Under the pieces are notes generated by a model. The model did no database searches and had not been told where the DNA came from. It worked only from the letters and a program-made list of their open reading frames with translations. DNA of 64,000 nucleotides from Reticulitermes speratus (lineage: Eukaryota > Arthropoda > Insecta > Blattodea > Rhinotermitidae). The stretch lies in contig JAJKFL010000006.1 of assembly GCA_021186555.1 (NCBI GenBank), positions 38,003,478 through 38,067,477 of the forward strand, read 5' to 3'. A program made the translations under genes and the position numbers. Below, one piece after another: positions 45,425 through 55,352 of the stretch; positions within the stretch are counted from its first letter, which is position 1; each line of letters starts with the position of its first letter.

Positions 45425-45900
45425 ACTTCTAATATATACTTCTGTTAATGAAGTTCATTATCAATAATCAGAAAATTTTTAAACAAATTCATCTATACAC
45501 AATATTAATACAAGGAATAAGCACCATCTGCATAGACCAAATTTCAACCTATCTTGTTTCAAACACAAGTACATTTTATGCTGGCATCAAAATTTCCAAA
45601 AATTTACCATGTAGTCTGATAATCCTTAGGAATTAAAAGGCAAAATTTAAAGTAGCCTTAAGAAAATACTTAAATATGCACTCCTTTTACTCTGTAAATG
45701 AATTTTGTATGTGTCAAGATGATCTATAATACTGTTTTGTCAAATGTTTATAGTATTTAACACTGTAAAAACTTTGTGTATTTGTGTATTTATGACTTGT
45801 TCCACATTCTATTGTCTTTGTGACACACTTATGGATCCATGGAATGTATGTATATATGATGCATGTATGGACAACATAAATTCCTATTTAAATAAACTTA

Positions 45901-48010
45901 GATATACAAATGCCCTTTCACTTTCAGAACTGATACCTAACTGCATAGAGTATAGCCCTGTTGAAAAGCTGATGGTGGCTTATCTGCTTAAGAAATTCCC
46001 TGCTTTGTATGGACCATGACTGTCTATTTCCATATTCACAAGAGCCTGTCACTGGACTAAGCCAGAAGATTCCAGTGCACACTCTCCACCCAATTAATTT
46101 AATATTAAATCTGATATCTTCTCATCTATGCCTAGATCTCCCTAGTAGCATCTTCATTTCAGATCTTCTGATCAAAATTCTCATCACTACCCAGGTCCTA
46201 CATTTCATCTCTCTCCTGACGTCCATTTAATACGTAGGTCTGCAATTTTTTAATATTTGCTATGCAGGAGGATGGGGAAACACCATTATTTTAATACTGC
46301 TCCCACCCACTTTTTTCTTCTACATGGTAAGATGAAAATACAGTACTCGATCATCTGTTAAAAGACATCAGCAACACAGAATATTTTCTTCACAGAAGGA
46401 TCTGTCATAATGAAAAGTGAAGCAATAAAAGGGGTAATAATACAATAATAATAAGATTTCAGTGAAGACACAAATATGAGTATTTATGTGTTAATGCAGT
46501 CTGTGACTAATGCACGATAGTAAGAATGTGTACCAAAAATAACAACATAAAACACTAAAATAAATAAAGTTTGTTACTGATACAAGGGAAAACTGCATGT
46601 TCAATTTTGTGTAAACAAAGACTGCAAATGAGTGACACATTGTGAAATGTGGTGTATATTTAGTAAGAGCGTGAAAATTGTTAATTAATTCAGTTATGTA
46701 GGCTCTTTGTAATTTTTCACCAATGTCAAGTGCCAGTGTGGTGCTGTAATAACTCTGTGCATATTACATTCTTTTTATAATTCTGTTGTAAATGTTTAAC
46801 TGTAATCATTGTACCTCTTGCACACTGCTCATGACTAGTCTGTAGACAGCTCAGGCTGTGTCATCTACTCAGCACCACATGTCACAACATATACGTAATG
46901 TGGCATTGCTGTTTCCAGGCAATGATTTACAACTGATTTAACAATAAGCTAAATAATTGTCCAGAAACTCTGATTGTTAGCCCAAGTTAGAATTACTGAA
47001 GAACAATTTTAGTAATTTGCTCTGAAAGGACATGTGCAGTAGATAGGCCCTATTAAGGTTCTGTTTAAAGTTTAATTAGAGGAGGGAGCACGTTTTAATA
47101 GAATATTATATTTATATTTTGTTATTTGAAGTTCTCAATGATGGTATCCAAATTGTGGTTTTCTGGTTATTAAGGCTGTTTAATATGATAGATGGATATC
47201 AATGTTTTGGACGCATCTTTGCCTTCTACTCTGAGCCCTGCTGTACAAAGTGTGTCTTGAGTACACTTAATGGTGTGCTTTGTTGTCAATGCAAGGCTTC
47301 AGAGAAACGTGTTATCCCATTTGATGGTAAGGTGTGTCTTGAAAACTAAGTGTCTCTGGACATGTATAACACTTTCAATCTTTGCTAAAACACATCACAT
47401 TAGGACAGCTTGTATGGGAATTTTTTTCACACTGTATACAGTAAAGAAAATATACTGTACAACACTGATTGTGACAAATGTTCAAGAACCATATAGTGTA
47501 GTTGGTTATAACTATTAGGAGAGTTAATGGCACAAAATATTTTTGTGTAATCAACAGACAAAAAATGCACATTGCATACATCCTTTGAATGTAATAAAAT
47601 TCATAGGCCCCAAAGCAAGTTACTGTGTGGTTTTAGGACAGCACTCTGAAGGTGACAAAGGAATTCCAGAAATAAAAACAGCAGGTTGTTAAGTAATATT
47701 AAAGCTATTTACATTACCATCAGAAGACCTGGAAGCATTAAGTCTTTGAAGAAGTGTAATGTGACTGAATAGGTCGGAGGCACTCTCAAGATCAAAACAA
47801 TGGAGCCAACTTGATGCTAGCAAACTAATGGGTAGTAAAAATACTCTTACGCAATGGTGTAGTTAGATCTTTATCGCCTGCAGCGACTAATCACAATGGC
47901 CACTTGTAACAGAAATTATACATAAAAGAAAAAATCACTTATTGGGTTTCTTTTTATTTGGCTGAAAACTTCAAAATTTTCTGGGTGCATAAAATCAAAT
48001 TTTTTCCAGA
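45901..48010. other. Intergenic, nothing recognised
   Basis: About 2.1 kb without a supported exon or repeat. A 76-codon frame near 47119-47349 (+) is cysteine-containing but matches nothing I know. Confidence 0.5.
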
Positions 48011-48182
48011 ATCAAGTCAAAATCAGCCCCAAAACAACTAAATTCCATTTATTATATAGAACTACATATTTTGAGCTATTTCAGGTCATCCTCAAGTTCA
48101 CAATTTGTGTTTAAAATATAGTGAACATAGTTCAGTGTAATAAATGGAATTTAATTTTGTTTGGAAGGATTTTGACTTGATT
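48011..48182. mobile_element. Inverted repeat with eroded ribozyme-like core
   Basis: Arms ATCAAGTCAAAATC...AAATTCCATTTATTA at 48011-48072 and the complement at 48113-48182. The centre reads on the - strand AACTTGAGGATGACCTGAAA..., then CTCAAAATATGTAGTTC, where a GAAAC box would be expected. It has the same layout as the Penelope-type palindromes here but an inactive core. Confidence 0.55.
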
Positions 48183-48270
48183 TCTGTTATAAACAACACA
48201 ACGGGATGACATCCTTTCAATTTTTTTTCGTTTAAAGTATTAACTCTTCTGCCCGGGGCGGCTGAACTCT

Positions 48271-48293
48271 CCCCCCCCCCCCCCCCCCCCCCC
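48271..48293 (+). repeat. C23 homopolymer
   Basis: Uninterrupted run of 23 C, flanked by GAACTCT and AGCGAGG. No gene attached. Confidence 0.9.
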
Positions 48294-48444
48294 AGCGAGG
48301 CAGCTGCTACCAGATGCATTCATCGCTCTCTCAGAATTGAGAACTCACTTCCTCACTGCCAAACCCAAGAAACACAGACTTCTGCACTACACACTTAGCT
48401 CATTAAATCCTATCGTACACAGTATAAAGATAAAAAGTTACCCT

Positions 48445-48705
48445 ATAACCTGCCATGAAGGCCTAGAGGAGGTGTAGAGGTATCGCTCTACCCTTTCTTT
48501 AACCTCGGCGCTAGATGAGGGTGGGTGGTTAACGCCACGCCCTGGCCACTTTAGCCCGGTACCTATTGTATAGGAGCCTGGTTGGGCCCCAGAGCCGGTG
48601 GGTGTGAAAAATCTCGCCCCCACTGGAATTCGATCTGTGGACTGTCCAGCCCGTAGCGAGTCACTATACCATCGGCAACGCTCTCTCCAACTTAACCACC
48701 AGTTA
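48445..48705 (-). repeat. SINE family A, copy 4, best head
   Basis: On the - strand: head GATGGTATAGTGACTCGCTA (A box), GATCGAATTCCAG (B box region), TTTTTCACACCCACCGGCTC, TGGGGCCCAACCAGGCTCCT, GGTACCGGGCTAAAGTGGCC, CTCATCTAGCGCCGAGGTTA and an end near GGCCTTCATGGCA. It preserves the tRNA-like promoter best of the four copies. Confidence 0.82.
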
Positions 48706-50196
48706 CAAGGCAACTTAATGGAAGTTGTCACTCGATGTTCATGTTCCATCTAGGTTAGGTTGTGTTATTTTTCGTACGAGTAGAGTTCTCTTTCTAAATT
48801 TCTATTAAGCAAAATTTGGTTGTGCTACCGTAGTTCAGCTCAACGAAAAAAAAAAATCGTGCGTACGATTATATGTCACCAGCTGACTAGGTCTACTTTC
48901 TACTTTCCTGTCATTCGTAACAGGGGCGACTCAGCCCTCCCAGAAATGTTTAGAGAAATTAAACTAAAATCTGAATAAAATCGTTCATTAGGAGATATGT
49001 ACATGCTCTTAAAGAATATAAATGAAATCATTTGAAATTGAAATACTGGCGACGGACTCTTACGGGCTGCGAAAAGCGAACAGGCTACCCCCTGCCAAAA
49101 CGGCTCAGCTTAGCTGGGCGGAGAGGTGGGACGACAGCAGCAGCCAGTCTGCGGGCAGGTTGCAGCCAGTGCAGCCGAGAGTGGTTAATTAAGGAGTGGT
49201 GTGTATATGATTACGTTTTCTAACGTCTAAAGCGCTGGAATTATGATAACCATTTTTACCTTGCTGTTTTCAAAGCCAAATTTGCGAATATCTTAATTTC
49301 AGCAGTTGATATTTTAAGATAAACATTAACAAGAGCAGTGTGAAGTATTTACGCTGCTTCAATTTTTCGCAATTAACTCTCGCAGAGAAGACATTAAGAA
49401 TTTAGGTTGTGCAACACCTGATTTAATTATTTCTCAGTCATCATCCAGCAGAATACAGACTTATGTGAGAAACTCTGATCCTGCTATTGAGCCCTCCCAT
49501 TCCAGGTTCGATCCCGGGAATTGGTGGCCGTGAGGTGTGAGGGTTTTATTTGAAATGTTAGCCGGATTTTTTTAAAATAAATATTCGTCTGGGCAAGTCG
49601 ACATCCTCTTTGCTTGCTTTGCGATTTCCCCTCCGGCCAGCAGAAGAGTAGCGCGCATTGTTGGAAGTGTATGAAGGAGGGCGAAGTTCGAGTGACAGAG
49701 ATGGATGAAAATGTATGTTTGAGAGGCGGGGCACATTTTAGCCAATTGGGTTAAGTACATGTATGAGGTGATGATCTGATTATATGAGCCTGAGCTGGAA
49801 TTTGGTCACGCGTTATGCATAACAAAATTCTTTTGAACTTGAATACGATTACCTACGTAACCAATCGGCAGTATCGATGAGTGAGGCCGAACAGTGGAAT
49901 GTATGCTGTTGTTTTCCGCTCGGAAAAGTACGTGGTTGATATATTACGAGATAATTGCCTTATAAGCTTACCAGTTACGTTTCTACTTGACATTAAGAAG
50001 ACTGTGTTTTAAACCAAGCATTATTGGGGAATAAATTAGATGCTTCCAGTGTACATTATAAGATTTGAACATATCAGCGCTCGGCAGACAAAGGGGATAG
50101 TTTGGTGGTTGCTTCAGTAACACCTAAGTCAAGGACCTGTCCCTGCAGTCACCCCCTAGTTCCTCCGTAAATGATCACTGAGAGAAGAAGGCAGAG
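48706..50196. other. Intergenic with possible SINE trace
   Basis: No gene recognised. At about 49470-49560 a tRNA-like B box (GGTTCGATCCCGG) lies after a CCTGCTATTGAGC stretch and before GGTGGCCGTGAGG, so a SINE trace is possible. A GC-rich patch lies at 49060-49190. Confidence 0.4.
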
Positions 50197-50582
50197 CTAC
50201 CGCTCAGTTTTGAGAGAGAAATATTCTTCCGGATTGTACCTGATGTTCATTGCTGCCATGAGACCCTCGACGTACTTACAAACACCTAGTTCACCTTGTG
50301 TCATGAAGAACTGCCCAAAACCTTTTTGGCGGGAGCGAAATGCTGTCATTTTCACAGTGTCGTCCAGAAGATTCCATTGTCGAAGTCTTGAACACAACAG
50401 TTCTGTTTTATTCTTCGACAGTTCTAGGTCTCTGATGAGGTCAGGAAGTTCTTTCTTCGTGATCTTATGTGGTTCAGCAGAGGTTACGTTCAGGAAATAT
50501 TCCGGCTCTCTTGAAGCAAATGACTGCGGTGTTTCTTCCTGTGTATTCTCCTCTTCATCATCACAGTCTAGGTAAAAACTGT
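50197..50582 (-). pseudogene. Fragment of a TE-associated ORF, function unknown
   Basis: An open frame on the - strand of at least 125 codons: a short acidic stretch with DSFYLDCDDEEENTQEE, then FASREPEYFLNVTSAEPHKI, TKKELPDLIRDLELSKNKTE, LLCSRLRQWNLL, FRSRQKGFGQFF and MAAMNIRYNPEEYF, ending at 50197. I recognise this type of sequence as recurring in many copies in insect genomes, usually in front of a longer region, but I know no biochemical function for it. Here it ends early and meets a G19 run at 50584-50602, which probably expanded inside or next to the original frame. Confidence 0.5.
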
Positions 50583-50583
50583 C

Positions 50584-50602
50584 GGGGGGGGGGGGGGGGG
50601 GG
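50584..50602 (+). repeat. G19 homopolymer
   Basis: Uninterrupted run of 19 G at the 5' edge of the - strand ORF fragment. Confidence 0.9.
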
Positions 50603-52389
50603 AGGGGGTTCTGGAATAGGCAGGCAGACCTTCACAGTGAGGCACTGGATGAATAGCCAATGGTACTCCACTGTCCCCTTTTTGTTCTTTGTATTCCCTT
50701 TCTGAATAGGAGGCAACATACAAAAGTAATAGTCTCTGAGGTGATTTGTCGGCTACCTCCATATCACGGGCACTGCAAACGGCATGCAACTTCCTTTGCG
50801 ATTCACCAGAGCGTTGAGCTTTGATGAACAGGATGTGCAGCACACGTGCGAAGCTCAGCTCTTGTCCTGCTCACCTACTTTACAACCAAAGTACAGGAAG
50901 TAGGCTCGTTTTATCACAGGGGTTAAAGCACGCTTCCTTGAAGCAAATGTGATTTCTCCACATATACCGTATAACAGAAGTTATCCGCAATGTTAACACA
51001 CTAAGCGGCATTTCTATCATGTCTGAAACAAAGACTGAGAGAAAGGTGTATCTCAACGCGAACAACGCACAAGCTGAACGGTAACACAACTACCGAACAC
51101 CCAAAAGAACTCATAAAACGCCACGGATAGACGAAGAAAGAACAGTCTATACGGCAACATTAGTTGATCACGTGGTATTGAGTATGTGCTTGGGAATGCG
51201 CTTGCACGCCACCTCGGCGTCGAGCGCCCTAATCGTCAGATAAACGGTGACTCGTTCTTATGAGATCCCTTCCGTAACTTGGAAACCACAGTCAATTCTC
51301 AATTTTTAATGTCATTTTCGTGTTCATCACCCCAAAACTAGCTAAGATGATACATTTTTATTTCCGTAATTTTTGGCGTGTTGCGCAGTGTTGTTTGCTT
51401 GTCTTCACGAAGACTGCAGCTTCAAGCAGTGTGGCATGAACAAATTATTTAAATTCATGAATTGTCTCAGAACAGCAGGAAGGACGGAAATGCTTTAATT
51501 TCACCTTAAAAGTGCTTATTGTTTGGCTGAAACGTGATTTCGTTAGTGCATTCAAAGTTTCACGAATTCTGTTCACTTCACATTTCAATTACAATGGTAT
51601 TACTGCTGCACTCTATCGGCAAGTCGTTAATCAGTACATTGCTATATTTAAAATATTGGAAGTTTTACTATCATAAAAATGTACTTATAATAAATTACAC
51701 GTTACAGCATTTGCTTCATGAAACAGATCAGATGAATTTGTAATATATTTGAGAGACAGTACATAAAATTGGTTTCCGGTATTAAGAACAAAATGCATAA
51801 TTGTGAACTATAGAAACAAATTGAAATTGTAGGTCCGTCGGGTCTTGTGTGGCGCCGGCGGTAAGGCGCCGGCTTTGTCACCGTCGCGGCACGGGTTTAT
51901 GTCTCCCCACCCCTCCAGGGTAGATCTTCTACAGAGTCCCCTGGAATGTCCCGACTGCGGGACAAAATGCAGCATTTTATCTTTATCCCTATTATAAAAA
52001 TTAACTCCTAATAAGGTACGCGTGAAAATACTTTCAAGGGGAGACTGGCGTCCTGAGGTCGCAAAAATTTGAATTTTAGTTTTTAGCGCATTTAAATACC
52101 CCGCTATTTGTGCGTCAATTGACGTTAATTTTATTAAACTACTACATCTGGTTAAATTTTAATAAATCATCATTTAAAGCTATGTCCTTTAAATACCACG
52201 CCCACATTTTGCACTCCAGCAGAACTAGTGCTGAAATCCCTAGAGTTTTAGGGTTAGGGGGATATTTCTTTCTTCGATGCCGAGAGAAATGTTGGTCTGT
52301 AATGTTTCACACCCTGCCATTTGTATCGATAGTCGTATCGAGCTCAGTTGTTTTGTTTCTTGAACTTGTGTGTCGCACATGTTCAGATT
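50603..52389. other. Intergenic, one SINE-like element
   Basis: No gene recognised apart from a SINE-like element at 51838-51990. The 5' end of the Mutator-like relic may start in 52030-52390, but no terminal repeat was found. Confidence 0.45.
51838..51990 (+). repeat. tRNA-derived SINE-like element, family C
   Basis: The head GTGGCGCCGGCGGTAAGGCG and CCGGCTTTGTCACCG reads like a tRNA D-arm/anticodon region. GCACGGGTTTATGTCTCC stands where a B box (GGGTTCGAGTCCC) is expected. CCCCTCCAGGGTAGATCTTC and CTGCGGGACAAAATGC follow. Different from families A and B. Confidence 0.5.
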
Positions 52390-54130
52390 TTATTTGAAAA
52401 TACCTAGAACAAAGAAATTTGCATCGAAACCTAAATTTAGTGGAAATAAATATGTGCGTTTGAACAAGGAAACAAGTGTTTCAGAAAAGAGAGAGCCTTG
52501 ATCTGACCAAAGTGGCAAAAGCAGTTGTGTCAAACATAACCTCAGTGCATCCAACAAAAAGATACACGACACTTCTGAGAATACTGAAATTAATGTAGGT
52601 GAGAACAATTTCTGTAAAAGTGAAAGTGATTTTACTCAAGATTGCAACCTGCTTTGTGCCTTTATAGAAAAAAACATTAATTGCAAACATTGTGGTGATA
52701 ATATTTCTTTGTTTGAAAATCCATCAAAGAGGAGAGGTATTGTAAGCAGTGTAGTTATTAAATGCTGTAAATGTGATCATACTGCTGATATAATGACTTC
52801 AAACATTACCAGGAGTAGGTTGTATGATAACATGCGTTTAGTGTATAGCCTAAGGTCAATTGGCAAAGGCAGAGATGCAAGTAAAATGTTATGTGCAATG
52901 CTGAATATTCCCCAGCCTGCAGCAAGTTTTAGTATTTATAATAAGACTATTGGTTCAGCTGTGGCTGTTGTGAGTGTATCCTCCATGATGCAAGCAGCCA
53001 GAGAAGCTTTAGCAGAGAATGAGGAAGATGATCTATCACATATAACTGCTTGTTTTGATGGTACCTGGGAAAAACGCGGACACACTTCCCCGAATGTCAT
53101 TATATCAGCTACCTCCTTTGACACTGGGAAAGTTTTAGAGGTAGAAATAATGACCAAGTTTTATTTTGTTTGTCACACCAATCCAACCTCCCAACATGAG
53201 TGTAAAGAGAACTATGAAGGAACAAGTGGTGGAATGGTAGGTGCTGGTATACTCAACATTTTTGATCATTCTCTTCATAACTGAGGTGTTTGTTAAAAAA
53301 GTATCATGGTGATGGGGACAGCAAAACATACCAAAGGGCAGAGAAGCCCTATATTCCCAACATATCTGTAAGAAAATTAGAATATATAGGTCATGTACAG
53401 AAAAGAATGGGTGCAAGACTGAGGAGACTTGTGAAAGAAAAGACAGGAACAAAACTGCATGACAGCAAACCTCTTGGAGGCAAAGGTCACCTCACTCAGT
53501 CTGAAATAGACAAATTACAAAATTATTATGGTTTAGCCATCAGGAGGAATGTCAACAATTTGGAAGCCATGAAGAGAGCTGTGTGGGCTATCTTTTTTTC
53601 ACAAGCTGTCAACAAATGAGAAACCCCAGCATGGTCTTTGCCCAAGTGGTGGTGACGGTGTAAATTCAAGAACAGTGCCAGTTCAGGGGTTGCGTATGAA
53701 CATAAACATTCTTTACCAGCTGCTGTTATGGATGCAATTAAACCAGTGTTCAGGGATGTTGCTAGTGTAGATCTTCTGAAGAGATGTCTTCATGGAAAAC
53801 TCATAATCCTAGTGAAAGTTTGAACTCTAATTTGGACAAGGATATCCAAAACTGTTTTTGTAAGGCTTGACACACTCAAGTTTGGGGTATACAATGCAGT
53901 ATTGTGTTTTAATGATGGTGTAGCAAAAAAGAATGATGTCCTGAACATATAAGGTGTGAGATCTGGCTCTGAATCAGATAGATATGGAAAGGATTTGGAA
54001 GGCAGAAGTAGCAACACTGATCATCTCAAGAGAAGAAGAAGAAGAAGAAGAAAAAACACGAAACAAAAGGGCAGAAAAAGAAGATCAAGACGGTCCAGCT
54101 GATCCAGAATATGGTGCTGGGAAGCTTTAA
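52390..54130 (+). pseudogene. Mutator-like transposase relic
   Basis: Resembles the Mutator-like transposase domain proteins that recur in arthropods. The expected start (M-PR-KKFASK) reads ATA instead of ATG near 52395. A TGA interrupts at 52499-52501. The frame then runs to 53284 with a zinc-ribbon-like C-K-H-C ... K-C-C-K-C region, the ITACFDGTWEKRGHTS motif (catalytic Asp region), SFDTGKVLEVEIMTKFYFVC and a Cys/His segment. After a frameshift at about 53285, 53290-53619 reads KYHGDGDSKTY, YIGHVQKRMGARLRRLVKEK and EIDKLQNYYGLAIRRN. After another shift come EKPQHGLCPSGGD and an acidic end ADPEYGAGK before TAA at about 54130. Broken at least four ways. Confidence 0.78.
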
Positions 54131-54845
54131 GTGTGAGTCTATATCATTATTTACCATAATTTTGAGTGATGTTAAACTTTAAATAAATTTTTTCTCAAAA
54201 CTACATTTTCTTAACTTCTGGTACCATTATCTCATAAGGTATATGAGATGGAAGTCTTGAAATTTCACTGTCCCTTGACAACATCGTGATAGTCAATCAG
54301 ATAAAGATTTGGGATTGTAGTTACAGCAAGAGGCTGTGTAGGTGTAAGTGAATATTAAAAAAGTATTTTAAAAGTAAAAGAAATACACAAAAATAAAAAA
54401 AAAACATATTGTGGAAAACGTATTTCTTGAAAACAGCTGATTCTTTATCTGATTGTGGTCACATTAATAAACTACAGGTGGTAAGAATTTCAAATTTTTA
54501 TCTCCAGTAGTTTCTTCAGAATATGTACCTAAATGAAGCTCAATTTAACATTACTTACATAGGCTTATATACTCCCTACTGAAAAAAATATTTTTCCTTA
54601 TGACACAGAATACATGAACTTATAATTAGGAGTGAGTATGATGTGATATTTTCCATTACTATTTGAACCCCAGTGTTCAAGTATGAGGGATCACTTTGGT
54701 CATAAATACTATACGAATTAAGAAAGCGGCGCAGCAATAATACCTGAAACTGAGAGACAAGTTAAATAAACACAGAACGCGAGAGGTTTCTTTAAATATA
54801 ATGGAGTTTTCACGGAGCAAAGTGGGTAAGGGACAGAAGGTAATC
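54131..54845. other. 3' flank of the Mutator-like relic
   Basis: AT-rich; the right terminal repeat should be here but was not found. No gene. Confidence 0.45.
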
Positions 54846-54935
54846 AGATCTGCGCTCTTCTGAGATATTACGCGGCGTCGTGTGGTAAACAATTACCACA
54901 TGACGCCGCATAATATCCCAGAAGAGAGCAGATCT
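54846..54935. repeat. 90-bp near-perfect palindrome
   Basis: Arms of about 43 bp: AGATCTGCGCTCTTCTGAGA leads in and the complement ends in AGATCT at 54935. The centre is GTGGTAA-ACAA-TTACCAC. A few mismatches. It may be a very short foldback element; no longer context was recognised. Confidence 0.8.
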
Positions 54936-55318
54936 CATCAACATCGCGGCGGAAGCCTGAAATTGGGAAGGTAATGACATTAAAATTGCAAATATATAAA
55001 GGTTTCATAAATCCTCCAGCATTTGCTCATGTGGCCGTGCCCTGCACTCTGCCGACCGGGGCGGCCGCACCACTGGTCCTCCTTAACTAGGCCATTTCTC
55101 GTACTTTACCAGTCTGGTGAAGGTAGATTTATATTTAATGAAAGTTTAAGTTTATGGGCTTATCTTTCTCTGTTGTCACTAATGCAGTACAAGTTTTTTT
55201 TGAAGACCAAAACATTTGAGATCTTAGTTGCCTTGTAACATAATAGACAAGTAATATTTTGCACCTAAAGTAGTGGACTCCTTGAGAGGTTGAAAGTCAC
55301 TCAGCTGCTTAAGAAATT
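54936..55318. other. Intergenic
   Basis: Flank before the RTE element. Nothing recognised. Confidence 0.5.
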
Positions 55319-55352
55319 TCCCGCCTTTATGTCTTCTTCTTCTTCTCTTGCT

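Larger units (their letters stand above)
43690..45720 (+). pseudogene. LINE reverse transcriptase, interrupted
   Basis: Jockey/CR1-type RT in order: IFPDRLKIAVVKPLYKKED, MHNKLSQHL..NNILVTEEHG and FRKG, then GGIFCDLAKAFVCVNY (usually D.AKAFD), then IQGISEDWFRSYLTNRRQ, GSILGPLLFIIYINDLP and the active site as FANDTSD (usually YADDT), so the first catalytic Asp is Asn. A SINE interrupts at 44490-44800. Then come KFLGLQIDNHVNLKNHIEQM and LKSVYYTYIRSIIKYGIIFW, an inverted repeat at 45195-45424, and the tail TFYAGIKISKNLPCSL and KFKVALRKYLNMHSFYS. Altered active site, stops and insertions make it inactive. Confidence 0.82.
41085..45900 (+). mobile_element. Jockey/CR1-type LINE with four nested insertions
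   Basis: One LINE can be followed from an endonuclease start (FHNNIRGRGSKTDVL, about 41205) through the rest of the endonuclease (41890-42180) and linker, the RT (43690-44480), the RT C-terminus (44800-45140), the ORF end (45560-45720) and a 3' UTR with GACTTGTTCCACATTC and ATGGATCCATGGAATG near 45800-45845. The coding thread resumes after each of four foreign segments: 41286-41889, 43066-43581, 44490-44800 and 45165-45430. The LINE is therefore older than all four. Many stops and frameshifts show it is dead. Confidence 0.8.

Noticed and set aside
47119-47349. 76-codon cysteine-containing + strand frame
   Set aside because: No splice sites or motif spacing typical of a zinc finger. Expected by chance at this length.
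50171-50575. 134-codon open frame on the + strand
   Set aside because: It lies antisense to the - strand frame that has recognisable recurring protein sequence. Its serine/arginine-rich product looks like a shadow.
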